64,000 bases of DNA from assembly GCA_964628195.1 (NCBI GenBank), contig CAZVPF010000013.1:1-64000 (forward strand), given 5' to 3'. Made by a program: the position numbers and the translations under genes. The notes beneath the pieces were generated by a model. The model was given only the letters and a program-made list of their open reading frames with translations, ran no database searches and had not been told where the DNA came from. Origin of the DNA: CAZVPF01 sp964628195 (GTDB taxonomy: Bacteria; Planctomycetota; Phycisphaerae; Sedimentisphaerales; Anaerohalosphaeraceae). Positions 36,390-44,433 of this stretch are shown in pieces; position 1 is the stretch's first letter; the number at the start of each line of letters is the position of its first letter.

Positions 36390-37626
36390 TGTGCAGTTCC
36401 TCTGTATCTATCGAGAACCTCTTGAAAAGCGCATTTTTAATAACATTCTCAAGGCCCAGACTATACAAAACTTCTAAATTCAGGGGCTTTTCATAACCGT
36501 CGCCCGGGCTCATGCAGACAAAATTATCGATCTGGTTGGCAATGTAAACAGCCGCCGTAATGTCATGCTTTCCTTCGTAAAGATTATCCTGGTCGTGATG
36601 GTAAACAACGGCTTCGACTATCTTGTGCGGGAGACCCCAAAGCTCGAGAATATTGGCCCCTATCTCGGCATGGGTCGCGCCGAGAAGCTTTTCTTCGAGC
36701 CTGTTGTAACAGACTTTCTCATAACGCGAACGAATTATCATCTCGTAAGTCTCGTCGGCGAATCCCGAAATAAGGACCATTTTTCCGGCGTCGTGCAGTA
36801 TCCCGGCCATGCCCGCAAGTTCAACCGTCTCCTCTTCGAGATGCCAGCTCTCGCATATATCCCTTGCCAGCATACCCACCCTTGCCGCATGCTCCTGGAG
36901 ACCGTCAACCCAGAATCTGTGTGCCGTTTTTTCCGAAATCCTCGAAAATATCCCCGCCGAAAGAATAAGGGCCTCGACCGTGTGCAGACCGAGATGCACA
37001 ACCGCCCTTACCGGGTCGCAGATCATCCCTCCTCCCGAGTAAAATGACGAGTTGGCGACCTGCATGATCTTCGCCGACATCCCGATGTCCTTTTCAATCA
37101 TTCTTCCGACATCGCGCGGGCTGCAATCCGGCTGGGCAAGAATATCTATAACCCGCTGATAATTTTTCGGCATTACAGGAAGGCTCTGCATTTTCGAAAT
37201 AAGATTCGATACTTTTTCGGATTTTATCTTTTCATCAAGCCGGAAAGCGTTTTCTATCAGCTTCGAAAGCTGCTGAGCGTTGCAGGGCTTTGTCAGAAGC
37301 TTATGGCTGCACCGAAGGGCCTTGCCTTTCAAAGGCTGGTCGGAATAACCGGTCAGCATAAAACGGATTACACCGGGAAAACGCTTGCGTACTTTCTCAA
37401 GAAGCTCCACCCCATCCATAACCGGCATCTTCAGGTCACTAACGATTATGTCGTAGTGTGTGTCTTTCATCACCTTTAGCGCCTGTGTACCGCGTGTGAC
37501 AAACTCTATCTTCCACTCGTTTTTCCGACAGCGCAGCAGCCGTCTTATACCGTCAAGAACATTACGGTCATCGTCAACGAAGAGAATCCTACGTTTGTCG
37601 TTATTATGGCTGCTGAGATTTTCCAT
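36367..37626 (-). CDS. Response regulator with HDOD output domain
   Basis: A 419-residue protein. The receiver (12-130) has DDD at 18-20, Asp64 in VVSDLKMPVMDG-like IVSDLKMPVMDG and Lys in LLTKP. The HDOD domain (about 150-400) has QSLPVMPKNYQRV, DIGMSAKIMQVANSSFY and GILHDAGKMVLIS, with VVYHHD. HDOD proteins are usually signalling scaffolds without hydrolase activity, although this one keeps an HD in LHDAGK. It overlaps the genes on both sides by 23 nt and so belongs to one cotranscribed signalling unit. Confidence 0.9.
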   Translation of the reverse strand: MENLSSHNNDKRRILFVDDDRNVLDGIRRLLRCRKNEWKIEFVTRGTQALKVMKDTHYDIIVSDLKMPVMDGVELLEKVRKRFPGVIRFMLTGYSDQPLKGKALRCSHKLLTKPCNAQQLSKLIENAFRLDEKIKSEKVSNLISKMQSLPVMPKNYQRVIDILAQPDCSPRDVGRMIEKDIGMSAKIMQVANSSFYSGGGMICDPVRAVVHLGLHTVEALILSAGIFSRISEKTAHRFWVDGLQEHAARVGMLARDICESWHLEEETVELAGMAGILHDAGKMVLISGFADETYEMIIRSRYEKVCYNRLEEKLLGATHAEIGANILELWGLPHKIVEAVVYHHDQDNLYEGKHDITAAVYIANQIDNFVCMSPGDGYEKPLNLEVLYSLGLENVIKNALFKRFSIDTEELHNVIGCEC

Positions 37627-38854
37627 TTACAGGCAATGAAATAATAAAAGTTGTTCCAACGTCCTGCTCGGTCTCAAAGTCGACCCTGCCGCCGTGCTTG
37701 TCGACTACTATCGAGCGTATTATCGAAAGCCCCTGCCCCGTTCCCTTTCCGCTTTTCTTGGTTGTGAAAAAAGCGTCAAACATCCGCTGCTGAACATCCG
37801 GCCGAATACCGCACCCTGTGTCCGAGACTCTCAAGACGGCATATCCGTTCTCAAGACTTGTATTTACGGTTATTGTGCCCTTCTCCTCGCTGCCGGGACC
37901 GATTTTCTGCTCGATGCTGTGAGCGGCATTGACAAGCAGGTTTAGAATAACCTGGTGAATGTCATCAAGACAGCAGATTATACGCGAAAGGTTTTCGTCG
38001 AGATTCATTTCGACATCCGCGGCATACTTGATCTCGTTCCTGCATATAGTCAAAGTGCTCCTGACCGCCTTGTTAAGGTCGACGCTTGACATCCTCCGTT
38101 CGTCAATGTGGGAAAAATCACGCATGGCGGATATAAGCGAGGTGACGCGCGAAAGCCCCTCCATGCTCTGGTCTATAGCGGAAGGAACTTCCTGGAGAAG
38201 AAAATCAAAGTCTGCATCCTCACGCGCCTGTTTTATACGCGCTGCCGAGTCACTGTCACCCAACAACTCATCATATAGTTCCGTAAGCCTGAAAAGAGTT
38301 ACGAGCGAATCCTTAAGAAAACTGACATTATCGCTGACAAACTGGATGGGGGTGTTTATTTCATGTGCAATGCCCGCACAAAGCCTGCCTATGCTCTGCA
38401 GCATCTGAGTGCGTTCGAGCTTTTTCTCGGCTTCGCGCTGCTCGGTAATGTCGCGCATAATCCCGTCGACACCGACAACCTCCGACCTGTCGTTGAACAC
38501 CGGCGACGCCTTGTCTGAAATATACCGGCACTTACCTTCCATGTCTGTAATGCGGTACGAAGAGGAATAACCTCTGCCTGTCTTTCGGCAATCTTCCACT
38601 ACCGAAAGGTGCCGCTTGAGGTCGGCTTCGTTTATCAGCTCAGTCCAGTTTACTTCACCGCGTGCGAAAGCCTCGCAGGAATATCCGCAAATGTCAGCCA
38701 CCGCAGGGCTGATATAAACATACTCTACCCCTTCCCCGAATTTCGCCGAGTAAACTGTCTCCGGAACTGAGGCGATTATCCGAGAGAAGTCGGCGCTTGG
38801 CCATAACGAACTGTCCAAAACCCCGTCAATTTTGTTCTTCTTTACATTATCCAT
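37604..38854 (-). CDS. PAS-domain histidine kinase
   Basis: A 416-residue sensor kinase with one PAS/PAC region (about 25-145, including GVEYVYISPAVADICGY and VDGIMRDITEQREAEKK), a HisKA-type dimerisation helix containing AGIAHEINTPIQF (phospho-His in HEIN) and HATPase_c with NLLVNAAHSIEQ, DTGCGIRPDV and GTGQGLSIIRSIV. HEINTP is typical of the NtrB/chemotaxis-associated kinase class. No membrane segments. It is the first of three coupled signalling genes and probably phosphorylates the receivers encoded downstream. Confidence 0.9.
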   Translation of the reverse strand: MDNVKKNKIDGVLDSSLWPSADFSRIIASVPETVYSAKFGEGVEYVYISPAVADICGYSCEAFARGEVNWTELINEADLKRHLSVVEDCRKTGRGYSSSYRITDMEGKCRYISDKASPVFNDRSEVVGVDGIMRDITEQREAEKKLERTQMLQSIGRLCAGIAHEINTPIQFVSDNVSFLKDSLVTLFRLTELYDELLGDSDSAARIKQAREDADFDFLLQEVPSAIDQSMEGLSRVTSLISAMRDFSHIDERRMSSVDLNKAVRSTLTICRNEIKYAADVEMNLDENLSRIICCLDDIHQVILNLLVNAAHSIEQKIGPGSEEKGTITVNTSLENGYAVLRVSDTGCGIRPDVQQRMFDAFFTTKKSGKGTGQGLSIIRSIVVDKHGGRVDFETEQDVGTTFIISLPVNGKSQQP

Positions 38855-38917
38855 TCGCAGTCTATATTCCGATAATCATCATGTCTGTACAATTCCTGCA
38901 ATGTTTACACACAGTCT

Positions 38918-38945
38918 TTATCGGTTAATAATATGAGGTGATTTA
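38918..38945 (-). promoter_or_regulatory. Weak sigma-28-like promoter before the PAS kinase
   Basis: Minus strand TAAATCAC (38945-38938), 12 nt, ACCGATAA (38925-38918), 64 nt upstream of the start. The -10 matches 7 of 8 but the spacing is one longer than the flagellin promoters, so this is tentative. Confidence 0.4.
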
Positions 38946-39102
38946 GCAGCAAAACCGGCAAAATTAATTAAGACAGACCCGGTAATTGTGCTTTTGTACG
39001 GCGATTAAAAGAAATAGATTACCTGCCGAAATAATTTATTAGATCTGTCCCGAACCCGGCTCAGGGTCTAATGATGAGTTGAACACTCCGTTTTTCCCGT
39101 GT

Positions 39103-40149
39103 CTAACTCTTCAAAAGCTGGAGCATTGTACGGGCAATGTCATTGAGAGGGACGACTTTATCGGCTGCTCCGACCTGAACCGCCTCTTTGGGCATGCCGT
39201 AAACCACACTGCTCGCTTCATCCTGGGCAATAGTCCTCGCACCGGCGTTTTTCATACTCAAAAGCCCCTTTGCCCCGTCATCGCCCATACCCGTCAGTAT
39301 TGCCCCCACGGCATTGGAACCGGCGTATTTGGCGACGGAATTGAAAAGCACTTCAACGCTGGGCTTCTGCCTGCAAACCATCGGCCCGCCCTCGATGCTC
39401 ACGCAATAATTGGCCCCGCTCCTGCGAAGAAGCATGTGATAACCGCCCGGGGCTATAAGAACCCTTCCCGGCAGAACATGGTCACCGTCAACCGCTTCCT
39501 TTACCTCCATCGAGCATAACGTATTGAGCCTCTCGGCAAAAGATTTGGTGAAGTTTGCCGGCATGTGCTGAACGATCACGGTCCCCGGAAGATTCGCGGG
39601 CATCCTGCCAAGCACGGTACTTATCGCCTGGACACCACCTGTCGAAGCGCCAATCGCAAATATTTTATTGGTCGTCTCAGGAAGAAGCAGCACACGTTTA
39701 TCCCCCTGGCCGCGCCTTTCACCGTTAAGCCTCCTCTCAACACGAGCACGCGATGCGGCCCGGATTTTGTCGACAAGTATTGTACAGGCGTCACCGATAG
39801 TATAAGAGGAGCCCGGCTTGCACATGATATCAACCGCCCCTGCCTCAATGGCCGCAAGCGCTGTCTTGCTCCCGGAAGGAGTCAGGGAACTGAGAACGAC
39901 CACCGGCATGGGGCTGTTCTGCATCAGTCTGCCGAGAAAAGTGATACCGTCCATACGCGGCATCTCTATGTCAAGCGTCAACACGTCAGGCTGATATTTT
40001 TTTATCTTAAGTTCAGCTACTATCGGGTCCGGTGCGGCCCCGACAACCTCAATATCATCCTCACGACCTAAAGTTTCCGTCAGAACCTTGCGGACTATAG
40101 CCGAATCATCTATAATTAGAACCTTGATTGTCCTTTTAGCCGTAAGCAT
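39103..40149 (-). CDS. cheB: Chemotaxis methylesterase/glutamine deamidase CheB
   Basis: A 348-residue two-domain protein. The receiver has DD at 14-15, phospho-acceptor Asp60 (VLTLDIEMPRMDG) and SSLT. The esterase domain has the catalytic triad Ser169 (IGASTGGVQAI), His195 (VIVQHMPANF) and Asp291 (GMGDDGAKGL). It removes methyl groups from receptors, opposing CheR. It is the last gene of the cheR-cheD-cheY-cheX-cheB run and starts 17 nt after cheX. All catalytic residues are present. Confidence 0.96.
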   Translation of the reverse strand: MLTAKRTIKVLIIDDSAIVRKVLTETLGREDDIEVVGAAPDPIVAELKIKKYQPDVLTLDIEMPRMDGITFLGRLMQNSPMPVVVLSSLTPSGSKTALAAIEAGAVDIMCKPGSSYTIGDACTILVDKIRAASRARVERRLNGERRGQGDKRVLLLPETTNKIFAIGASTGGVQAISTVLGRMPANLPGTVIVQHMPANFTKSFAERLNTLCSMEVKEAVDGDHVLPGRVLIAPGGYHMLLRRSGANYCVSIEGGPMVCRQKPSVEVLFNSVAKYAGSNAVGAILTGMGDDGAKGLLSMKNAGARTIAQDEASSVVYGMPKEAVQVGAADKVVPLNDIARTMLQLLKS

Positions 40150-40166
40150 ATAGCAACGCCCTGTTG

Positions 40167-40625
40167 TTAATCGGATGCAACTACCATTTGAACCGCCACC
40201 GGATAACCCTCTACGTTGACAAGGACAACCCCTTCTTCCTTGACGAACTCACACCAGCAGTTGTTGTTGTCGCTTTGTGTCAGATGAGGAACCGTCAGGT
40301 CGAAAACATCGGAAGGTGAACTTGCGATCATCGGAAGAACAAGACCGCATGTAACGTTCACAAGTTCCTTGACTGCGTCGGCTTTCTGGTCAGCGCTAAG
40401 GTCATCGAGAGCACCCATGTTCTCAGCAAGACTTGCGGCAAATTCCGTCCCTGCGATTATCCTTATCCTGCCGCTTATCGGACCGGTGTACTCTATTTGC
40501 GCCGATATCGTCGAATCAGGCACTTGCGGCTGTTCATCAAACGGCATGACCATAAGGAAAGCCATTTTTTCTAGAGCCTCCGACAAAGCTGCGGTGATTA
40601 CGGACTGGCTGTCAATTACTGCCAT
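40167..40625 (-). CDS. cheX: CheX-type CheY-P phosphatase
   Basis: A 152-residue member of the CheC/CheX/FliY phosphatase family. The catalytic ExxN motif lies in VKELVNVTCGLVLP (Glu and Asn three apart); a single copy, as in CheX rather than CheC. It lowers CheY-P and resets the motor signal. It overlaps cheY by 14 nt, so partner and phosphatase are coupled. A CheC-like or generic annotation is possible because the family is divergent. Confidence 0.82.
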   Translation of the reverse strand: MAVIDSQSVITAALSEALEKMAFLMVMPFDEQPQVPDSTISAQIEYTGPISGRIRIIAGTEFAASLAENMGALDDLSADQKADAVKELVNVTCGLVLPMIASSPSDVFDLTVPHLTQSDNNNCWCEFVKEEGVVLVNVEGYPVAVQMVVASD

Positions 40626-41007
40626 GACAAACCCCTAAACTTTCAACAATAATATCTCTGAACTGTTCCGGCTGGAAAGGCTTATGAAGAAAACCTTTGA
40701 TACCCTCGTCTTCAAGTTCGGATATGCGCGTGCTGCTTGATTCGGTGGAAACGACCACAACCGGTATAGAGCTCAGCTTTTCGTCGCTTTTCATTTTGTG
40801 AACAAGCTCAATACCATTCATTTCAGGCATATTAAGGTCCGCGAGAACGAGATTGATATCCTTTTTTGAAAGCACATCGAGAGCTTCAAGCCCGTTACCG
40901 GCCTCGAAAACTTCATCGACCTCGATCTCAAGCATTCCAAGCACACGCTTGATCGCCGTTCTTGTCAAGCTCGAATCATCCACTATTAAAACCTTATTTG
41001 ACATCAC
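40612..41007 (-). CDS. cheY: Single-domain response regulator, CheY-type
   Basis: A 131-residue receiver domain alone. Acid pocket Asp10/Asp11 (LIVDDSSLTR), phospho-acceptor Asp57 (LVLADLNMPEMNG), Thr/Ser in VVVSTES and conserved Lys in LHKPF. It carries the signal from CheA to the motor. Two ATGs stand in tandem at the start. It lies between cheD and cheX and overlaps the latter by 14 nt. Confidence 0.92.
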   Translation of the reverse strand: MMSNKVLIVDDSSLTRTAIKRVLGMLEIEVDEVFEAGNGLEALDVLSKKDINLVLADLNMPEMNGIELVHKMKSDEKLSSIPVVVVSTESSSTRISELEDEGIKGFLHKPFQPEQFRDIIVESLGVCHGSN

Positions 41008-41034
41008 AAGTCCTTTCAGACTACATTAATTAAC

Positions 41035-41517
41035 TTACAGCTTCTTTTCAAGCCCCACCGAACGCACCGTAACCGTTCCATCGGCCATATTCATATACAT
41101 GTTTCTCGGCGACGAACCGCCTATGTCCTCGCCGTCAATAAACAACCCGTTCTGCCAGAGAACCTTCCTTATCGACAGGTAATTTCGTTTACCGATGTCA
41201 AAGCCCTTGGGCCCGGTCGCCATCGTGGCGCCTCCGGCTATTTTAACGTTCATCCTTTTCTTTCCCGCGCCCATAGACAAAAGCTTGTTCAAAAGAAGCG
41301 CCATCCCGGTGTCGGCGAACATGAACGGCATCTTCTCAGACTTCGGCTTGTCCACGTCCGATGCGGGAAGCTGGTAGTGCAGCATACCCCCCACTTTCGC
41401 CTGGGGGTCATAAAGAGCCACCCCAATACATGAACCGAGCGAATATGTCGTAAGGATTTCCTCGGAATCCTTCGATACCTTCGCGTCGGATATGTCTACA
41501 ACTATTCTCTTTTTCAC
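41035..41517 (-). CDS. cheD: Chemoreceptor glutamine deamidase CheD
   Basis: A 160-residue CheD. The catalytic pair is visible: Cys30 in SLGSCIGVALYD and His47 in GGMLHYQLP, with the downstream AGGATM strand and GGSSPRNMYMN. It deamidates receptor glutamines and interacts with CheC/CheX-type phosphatases, which fits the cheX gene two places downstream. It starts 12 nt after cheR. Confidence 0.95.
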   Translation of the reverse strand: MKKRIVVDISDAKVSKDSEEILTTYSLGSCIGVALYDPQAKVGGMLHYQLPASDVDKPKSEKMPFMFADTGMALLLNKLLSMGAGKKRMNVKIAGGATMATGPKGFDIGKRNYLSIRKVLWQNGLFIDGEDIGGSSPRNMYMNMADGTVTVRSVGLEKKL

Positions 41518-41529
41518 ATTTCAGCCCTT

Positions 41530-42381
41530 TTAAGGTTTGCGGTAAATTGTCGGCTGAACATAAGCGAACTTATGTTCAATACCTGTTAAAGACTCCGAAT
41601 GGCCCGTAAACAGAAGACCACCGGAATCAAGCAGATCAAAATAACGATTGACAAGCTTAGACTGAGTGGGCTTGTCGAAATATATCATAACGTTCCTGCA
41701 GAAAATGAACTCAAGCGGACCTTTTACAGGCCACTGCTCCATCAGGTTCAGGCGGGCAAAGACCACCGTCCGTTTCAGGTTATCTTTAACCTCCCATAAC
41801 TCACTGTCACCTCCACTACCGCATTTCTTGAGATATTTCTGCCTAACCTGTGGACTTACCGGTTCTATACGTTTTTTTTCGTAAACCCCGGCTTTGGCCT
41901 TTTCGAGTATCCGGGTCGAAATATCCGTAGCAAGAACTTTCACATCCCAGCTTCCCCTGCCTGCCACAGCCTCCAGCAAAGTGATCGCGATACTGTAAGG
42001 CTCCTCGCCCGACGAACATCCCGCCGACCATACGCGTATCCTGCTGTCACCTTTCTTTTTTTTCTTCTCGAACATCTGCGGAAAATAAACCCGGTTAAGA
42101 TAATCGAAATGCTGAGACTCACGGAAAAAACTTGTAAGATTCGTGCTGAGAGAGTCTATCAGGTTATAAAATTCTTTGCCGTTCTGGTCTCGAGTCGCAT
42201 ACTCGATATACTCACCGAAACTTCTCATCTTCAGTGTTCGTATACGTTTTGCGAGCCTGGCACGAACAAGCTCACGCTTTCCGCTGTGAAGATTGATCCC
42301 GCAGTACTTATAAACAAGCTCGCTGACGGTGCGGAACTCTTTGTCGGTAAGATCAATTTTATCTAATACTGCATCCAGCAT
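41530..42381 (-). CDS. cheR: Chemotaxis receptor methyltransferase CheR
   Basis: A 283-residue SAM-dependent methyltransferase. The N-terminal helical domain contains YCGINLHSGKRELVRARLAKR; the SAM site is IRVWSAGCSSGEEPYSIAI; then KVLATDIS, EFIFCRNVMIYFDKPTQ and LFTGHSES, all standard CheR blocks. It methylates receptor glutamates. It is the first gene of the chemotaxis adaptation run, with a 377-bp upstream region that should hold the promoter. Confidence 0.96.
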   Translation of the reverse strand: MLDAVLDKIDLTDKEFRTVSELVYKYCGINLHSGKRELVRARLAKRIRTLKMRSFGEYIEYATRDQNGKEFYNLIDSLSTNLTSFFRESQHFDYLNRVYFPQMFEKKKKKGDSRIRVWSAGCSSGEEPYSIAITLLEAVAGRGSWDVKVLATDISTRILEKAKAGVYEKKRIEPVSPQVRQKYLKKCGSGGDSELWEVKDNLKRTVVFARLNLMEQWPVKGPLEFIFCRNVMIYFDKPTQSKLVNRYFDLLDSGGLLFTGHSESLTGIEHKFAYVQPTIYRKP

Positions 42382-42758
42382 CTCTTTTTCCTGAAAACAG
42401 AATCTAACACAACATATTTCGACCTGCCGACAAGGCCCCTTAACTTAAAACAAGCCCTGCCGCAAAACATTGAAAAAACAACCGTTTTACCTGTCAAGGG
42501 TCCTATAATGACCCTTATTAAAATCCTGTCAATTGCTCCCTTTTTTCATCTGCCCCGTTTCCGATTTGATTTATTTCATTCGGATATTTCGACCTTTTAG
42601 ACAAACCGGTTAATTAAATTAGTACAGTTTTTTACTTATTTGGAAATTACACAATAAACCTCTCCGAAATCAGGTATTTCCCCAATTACATTGTCTCCAT
42701 TTTCACGTATAATTATTATTGAAATTGATAAATGGTTGTTTTTCGGACCTGAGGTTAA
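42382..42758. other. Divergent intergenic region between cheR and the AsmA-like gene
   Basis: Carries promoters for both directions by position. It is AT-rich with several TTG/TATAAT-like fragments, including a small inverted repeat around AAGGGTCCTATAATGACCCTT (42497-42517). I could not assign a confident promoter to either gene, and no ORF is convincing. Confidence 0.5.
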
Positions 42759-44399
42759 ATGAAAAGATCGAAAGTATTAAAAATTGTTATCTGGTCGTTA
42801 GTTATTATCGCTGTACTGGCATATTCCATACCGCTGGGTATGAAATTTTGGGTCATTCCCCAAATTGTCCGTTCTCAGTTCGCAGATAAAGTCGAACCTG
42901 TCTGGAAAGGCTCATTTGAGATTGAGGCCGTACACTTCAGTTATTTTAAGCCAACCTATATTACCGGCATCAGCTTCAGTGACACGCAAGGACGCACACC
43001 TCTGAGCATTGGAACCCTCAAAGTCTCGCTTTCACAATGGTATAAATTAAAGCCCGCTGTTTCAAAACTGGAAATCGCAGACCTCGAACTGGAAGTACGT
43101 TTCGACGATAACCGAATAAAGCTTCCCGATGAACTCAAATTGGAAGAGACAAATGACGAACCAGCAGTCAACAGCCTGAAAACCATTACAGTAAACAATG
43201 CAACGATAACAGTTATAAATCAAAATCAACGAAAATTGTCTTACTCCAATTTCTCGCTGACAGTAGATCGCAAACCTGAAAAGACTCAAATAATACTCAG
43301 CCGAATCACCTCCGATTCCTCGGATTCCCTGCACGTAAATGCAAGTCTCAGCGGAGAACAAAGTAAAACAATAAATGCCGACATCCGCTTTAACCACTAT
43401 CTTGATCGCGCCGAGTCACTGGCATGGTCGGGTTTTTTCGTCGGAAAACCGATCTACTCAACAGACGGAGCTATAAGCGCAGATCTTGTGGTAAACCTGC
43501 CGGTTGATAATTATCGCAGGCTCCTCGCCGACGGCAATATCGAGTTTCATGATTTTGCACTTCAGCATGAAAGCAAACCTCTTATCGACAGCTTCGACAC
43601 AACTCTTGCGATACATGGCCAGGACCTCGAACTCGAAGAGTTCCGCTGTCAACTCGCCGAGGGAACATTCTCCGGCACTGTAAAAGCGGAGTATGAAAAT
43701 TTCATACCCGTCGCCTTTTCAGGACGTTTCGAGGGGCTCGGGATCAAGATAGAACCGATATACCAGGCCTTTCCGCAAATGAAAAAACTCCGCCACGGCA
43801 GCATGGACTTCGACCTGCAGTTTAACAGGCCGCAGCCGGACCCGAACTCTACGACTGGCAACGGTGATATTTTTCTCGATAACGCCGACCTCAGCACCCT
43901 GCCTGTAATACCCGCTGTTTTTTCCGCTATTCAGCTCGGCGCCATTGAACCGCTCAAAATGTCCGACGCCGCCGTCGTTTACGACGTCAACGGAACGGAC
44001 CTGGTAATAAAAGACGCTATTATGACCAATAAGCTTTCTGCAATAAAAGCGGAACCCGGGGGAAAATATAATTATATCGACAAAACCGTGGACATGCACA
44101 TAATAGTCCTGCCCGTCAAACAGGTCGACGCGTCGTTAAACAAAGTTCCAATAGTCAATCTTTTCGTACAGCTCAAAGACACACTTTCCCGGTTCAGAAT
44201 AAAAGGAAAGGTCACCGACCCTCCCGCGAGTCTCGTGAAAAAGGAAGCTGTTACAGATATAACAAAGGGATCTTTCGATTTTGTCACAGATTCTGCCAAA
44301 GCGGGAATAGACCTGCCGGGCAATATTATAAACTTCATCACCTCCCCGTTCCAGTCAAACGAAAAAGAAAATCCCGTGGACCGGGCCGGTCCTGAGTAA
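42759..44399 (+). CDS. AsmA/DUF748-like envelope protein
   Basis: A 546-residue protein with one N-terminal signal-anchor (about 8-28, VLKIVIWSLVIIAVLAYSIP) and a long beta-rich periplasmic part. Segments such as LSIGTLKVSLSQWYKL, ISKLEIADLELEVRFD-like SKLEIADLELEVRFD, and the C-terminal SRFRIKGKVTDPPAS fit the AsmA/TamB repeat superfamily implicated in outer-membrane lipid handling. It is transcribed against the surrounding chemotaxis genes and is probably unrelated to them. Superfamily-level placement only. Confidence 0.65.
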   Translation: MKRSKVLKIVIWSLVIIAVLAYSIPLGMKFWVIPQIVRSQFADKVEPVWKGSFEIEAVHFSYFKPTYITGISFSDTQGRTPLSIGTLKVSLSQWYKLKPAVSKLEIADLELEVRFDDNRIKLPDELKLEETNDEPAVNSLKTITVNNATITVINQNQRKLSYSNFSLTVDRKPEKTQIILSRITSDSSDSLHVNASLSGEQSKTINADIRFNHYLDRAESLAWSGFFVGKPIYSTDGAISADLVVNLPVDNYRRLLADGNIEFHDFALQHESKPLIDSFDTTLAIHGQDLELEEFRCQLAEGTFSGTVKAEYENFIPVAFSGRFEGLGIKIEPIYQAFPQMKKLRHGSMDFDLQFNRPQPDPNSTTGNGDIFLDNADLSTLPVIPAVFSAIQLGAIEPLKMSDAAVVYDVNGTDLVIKDAIMTNKLSAIKAEPGGKYNYIDKTVDMHIIVLPVKQVDASLNKVPIVNLFVQLKDTLSRFRIKGKVTDPPASLVKKEAVTDITKGSFDFVTDSAKAGIDLPGNIINFITSPFQSNEKENPVDRAGPE

Positions 44400-44433
44400 A
44401 AAGGTAAATTGTTTTATGAATGAATAGAAGCTG

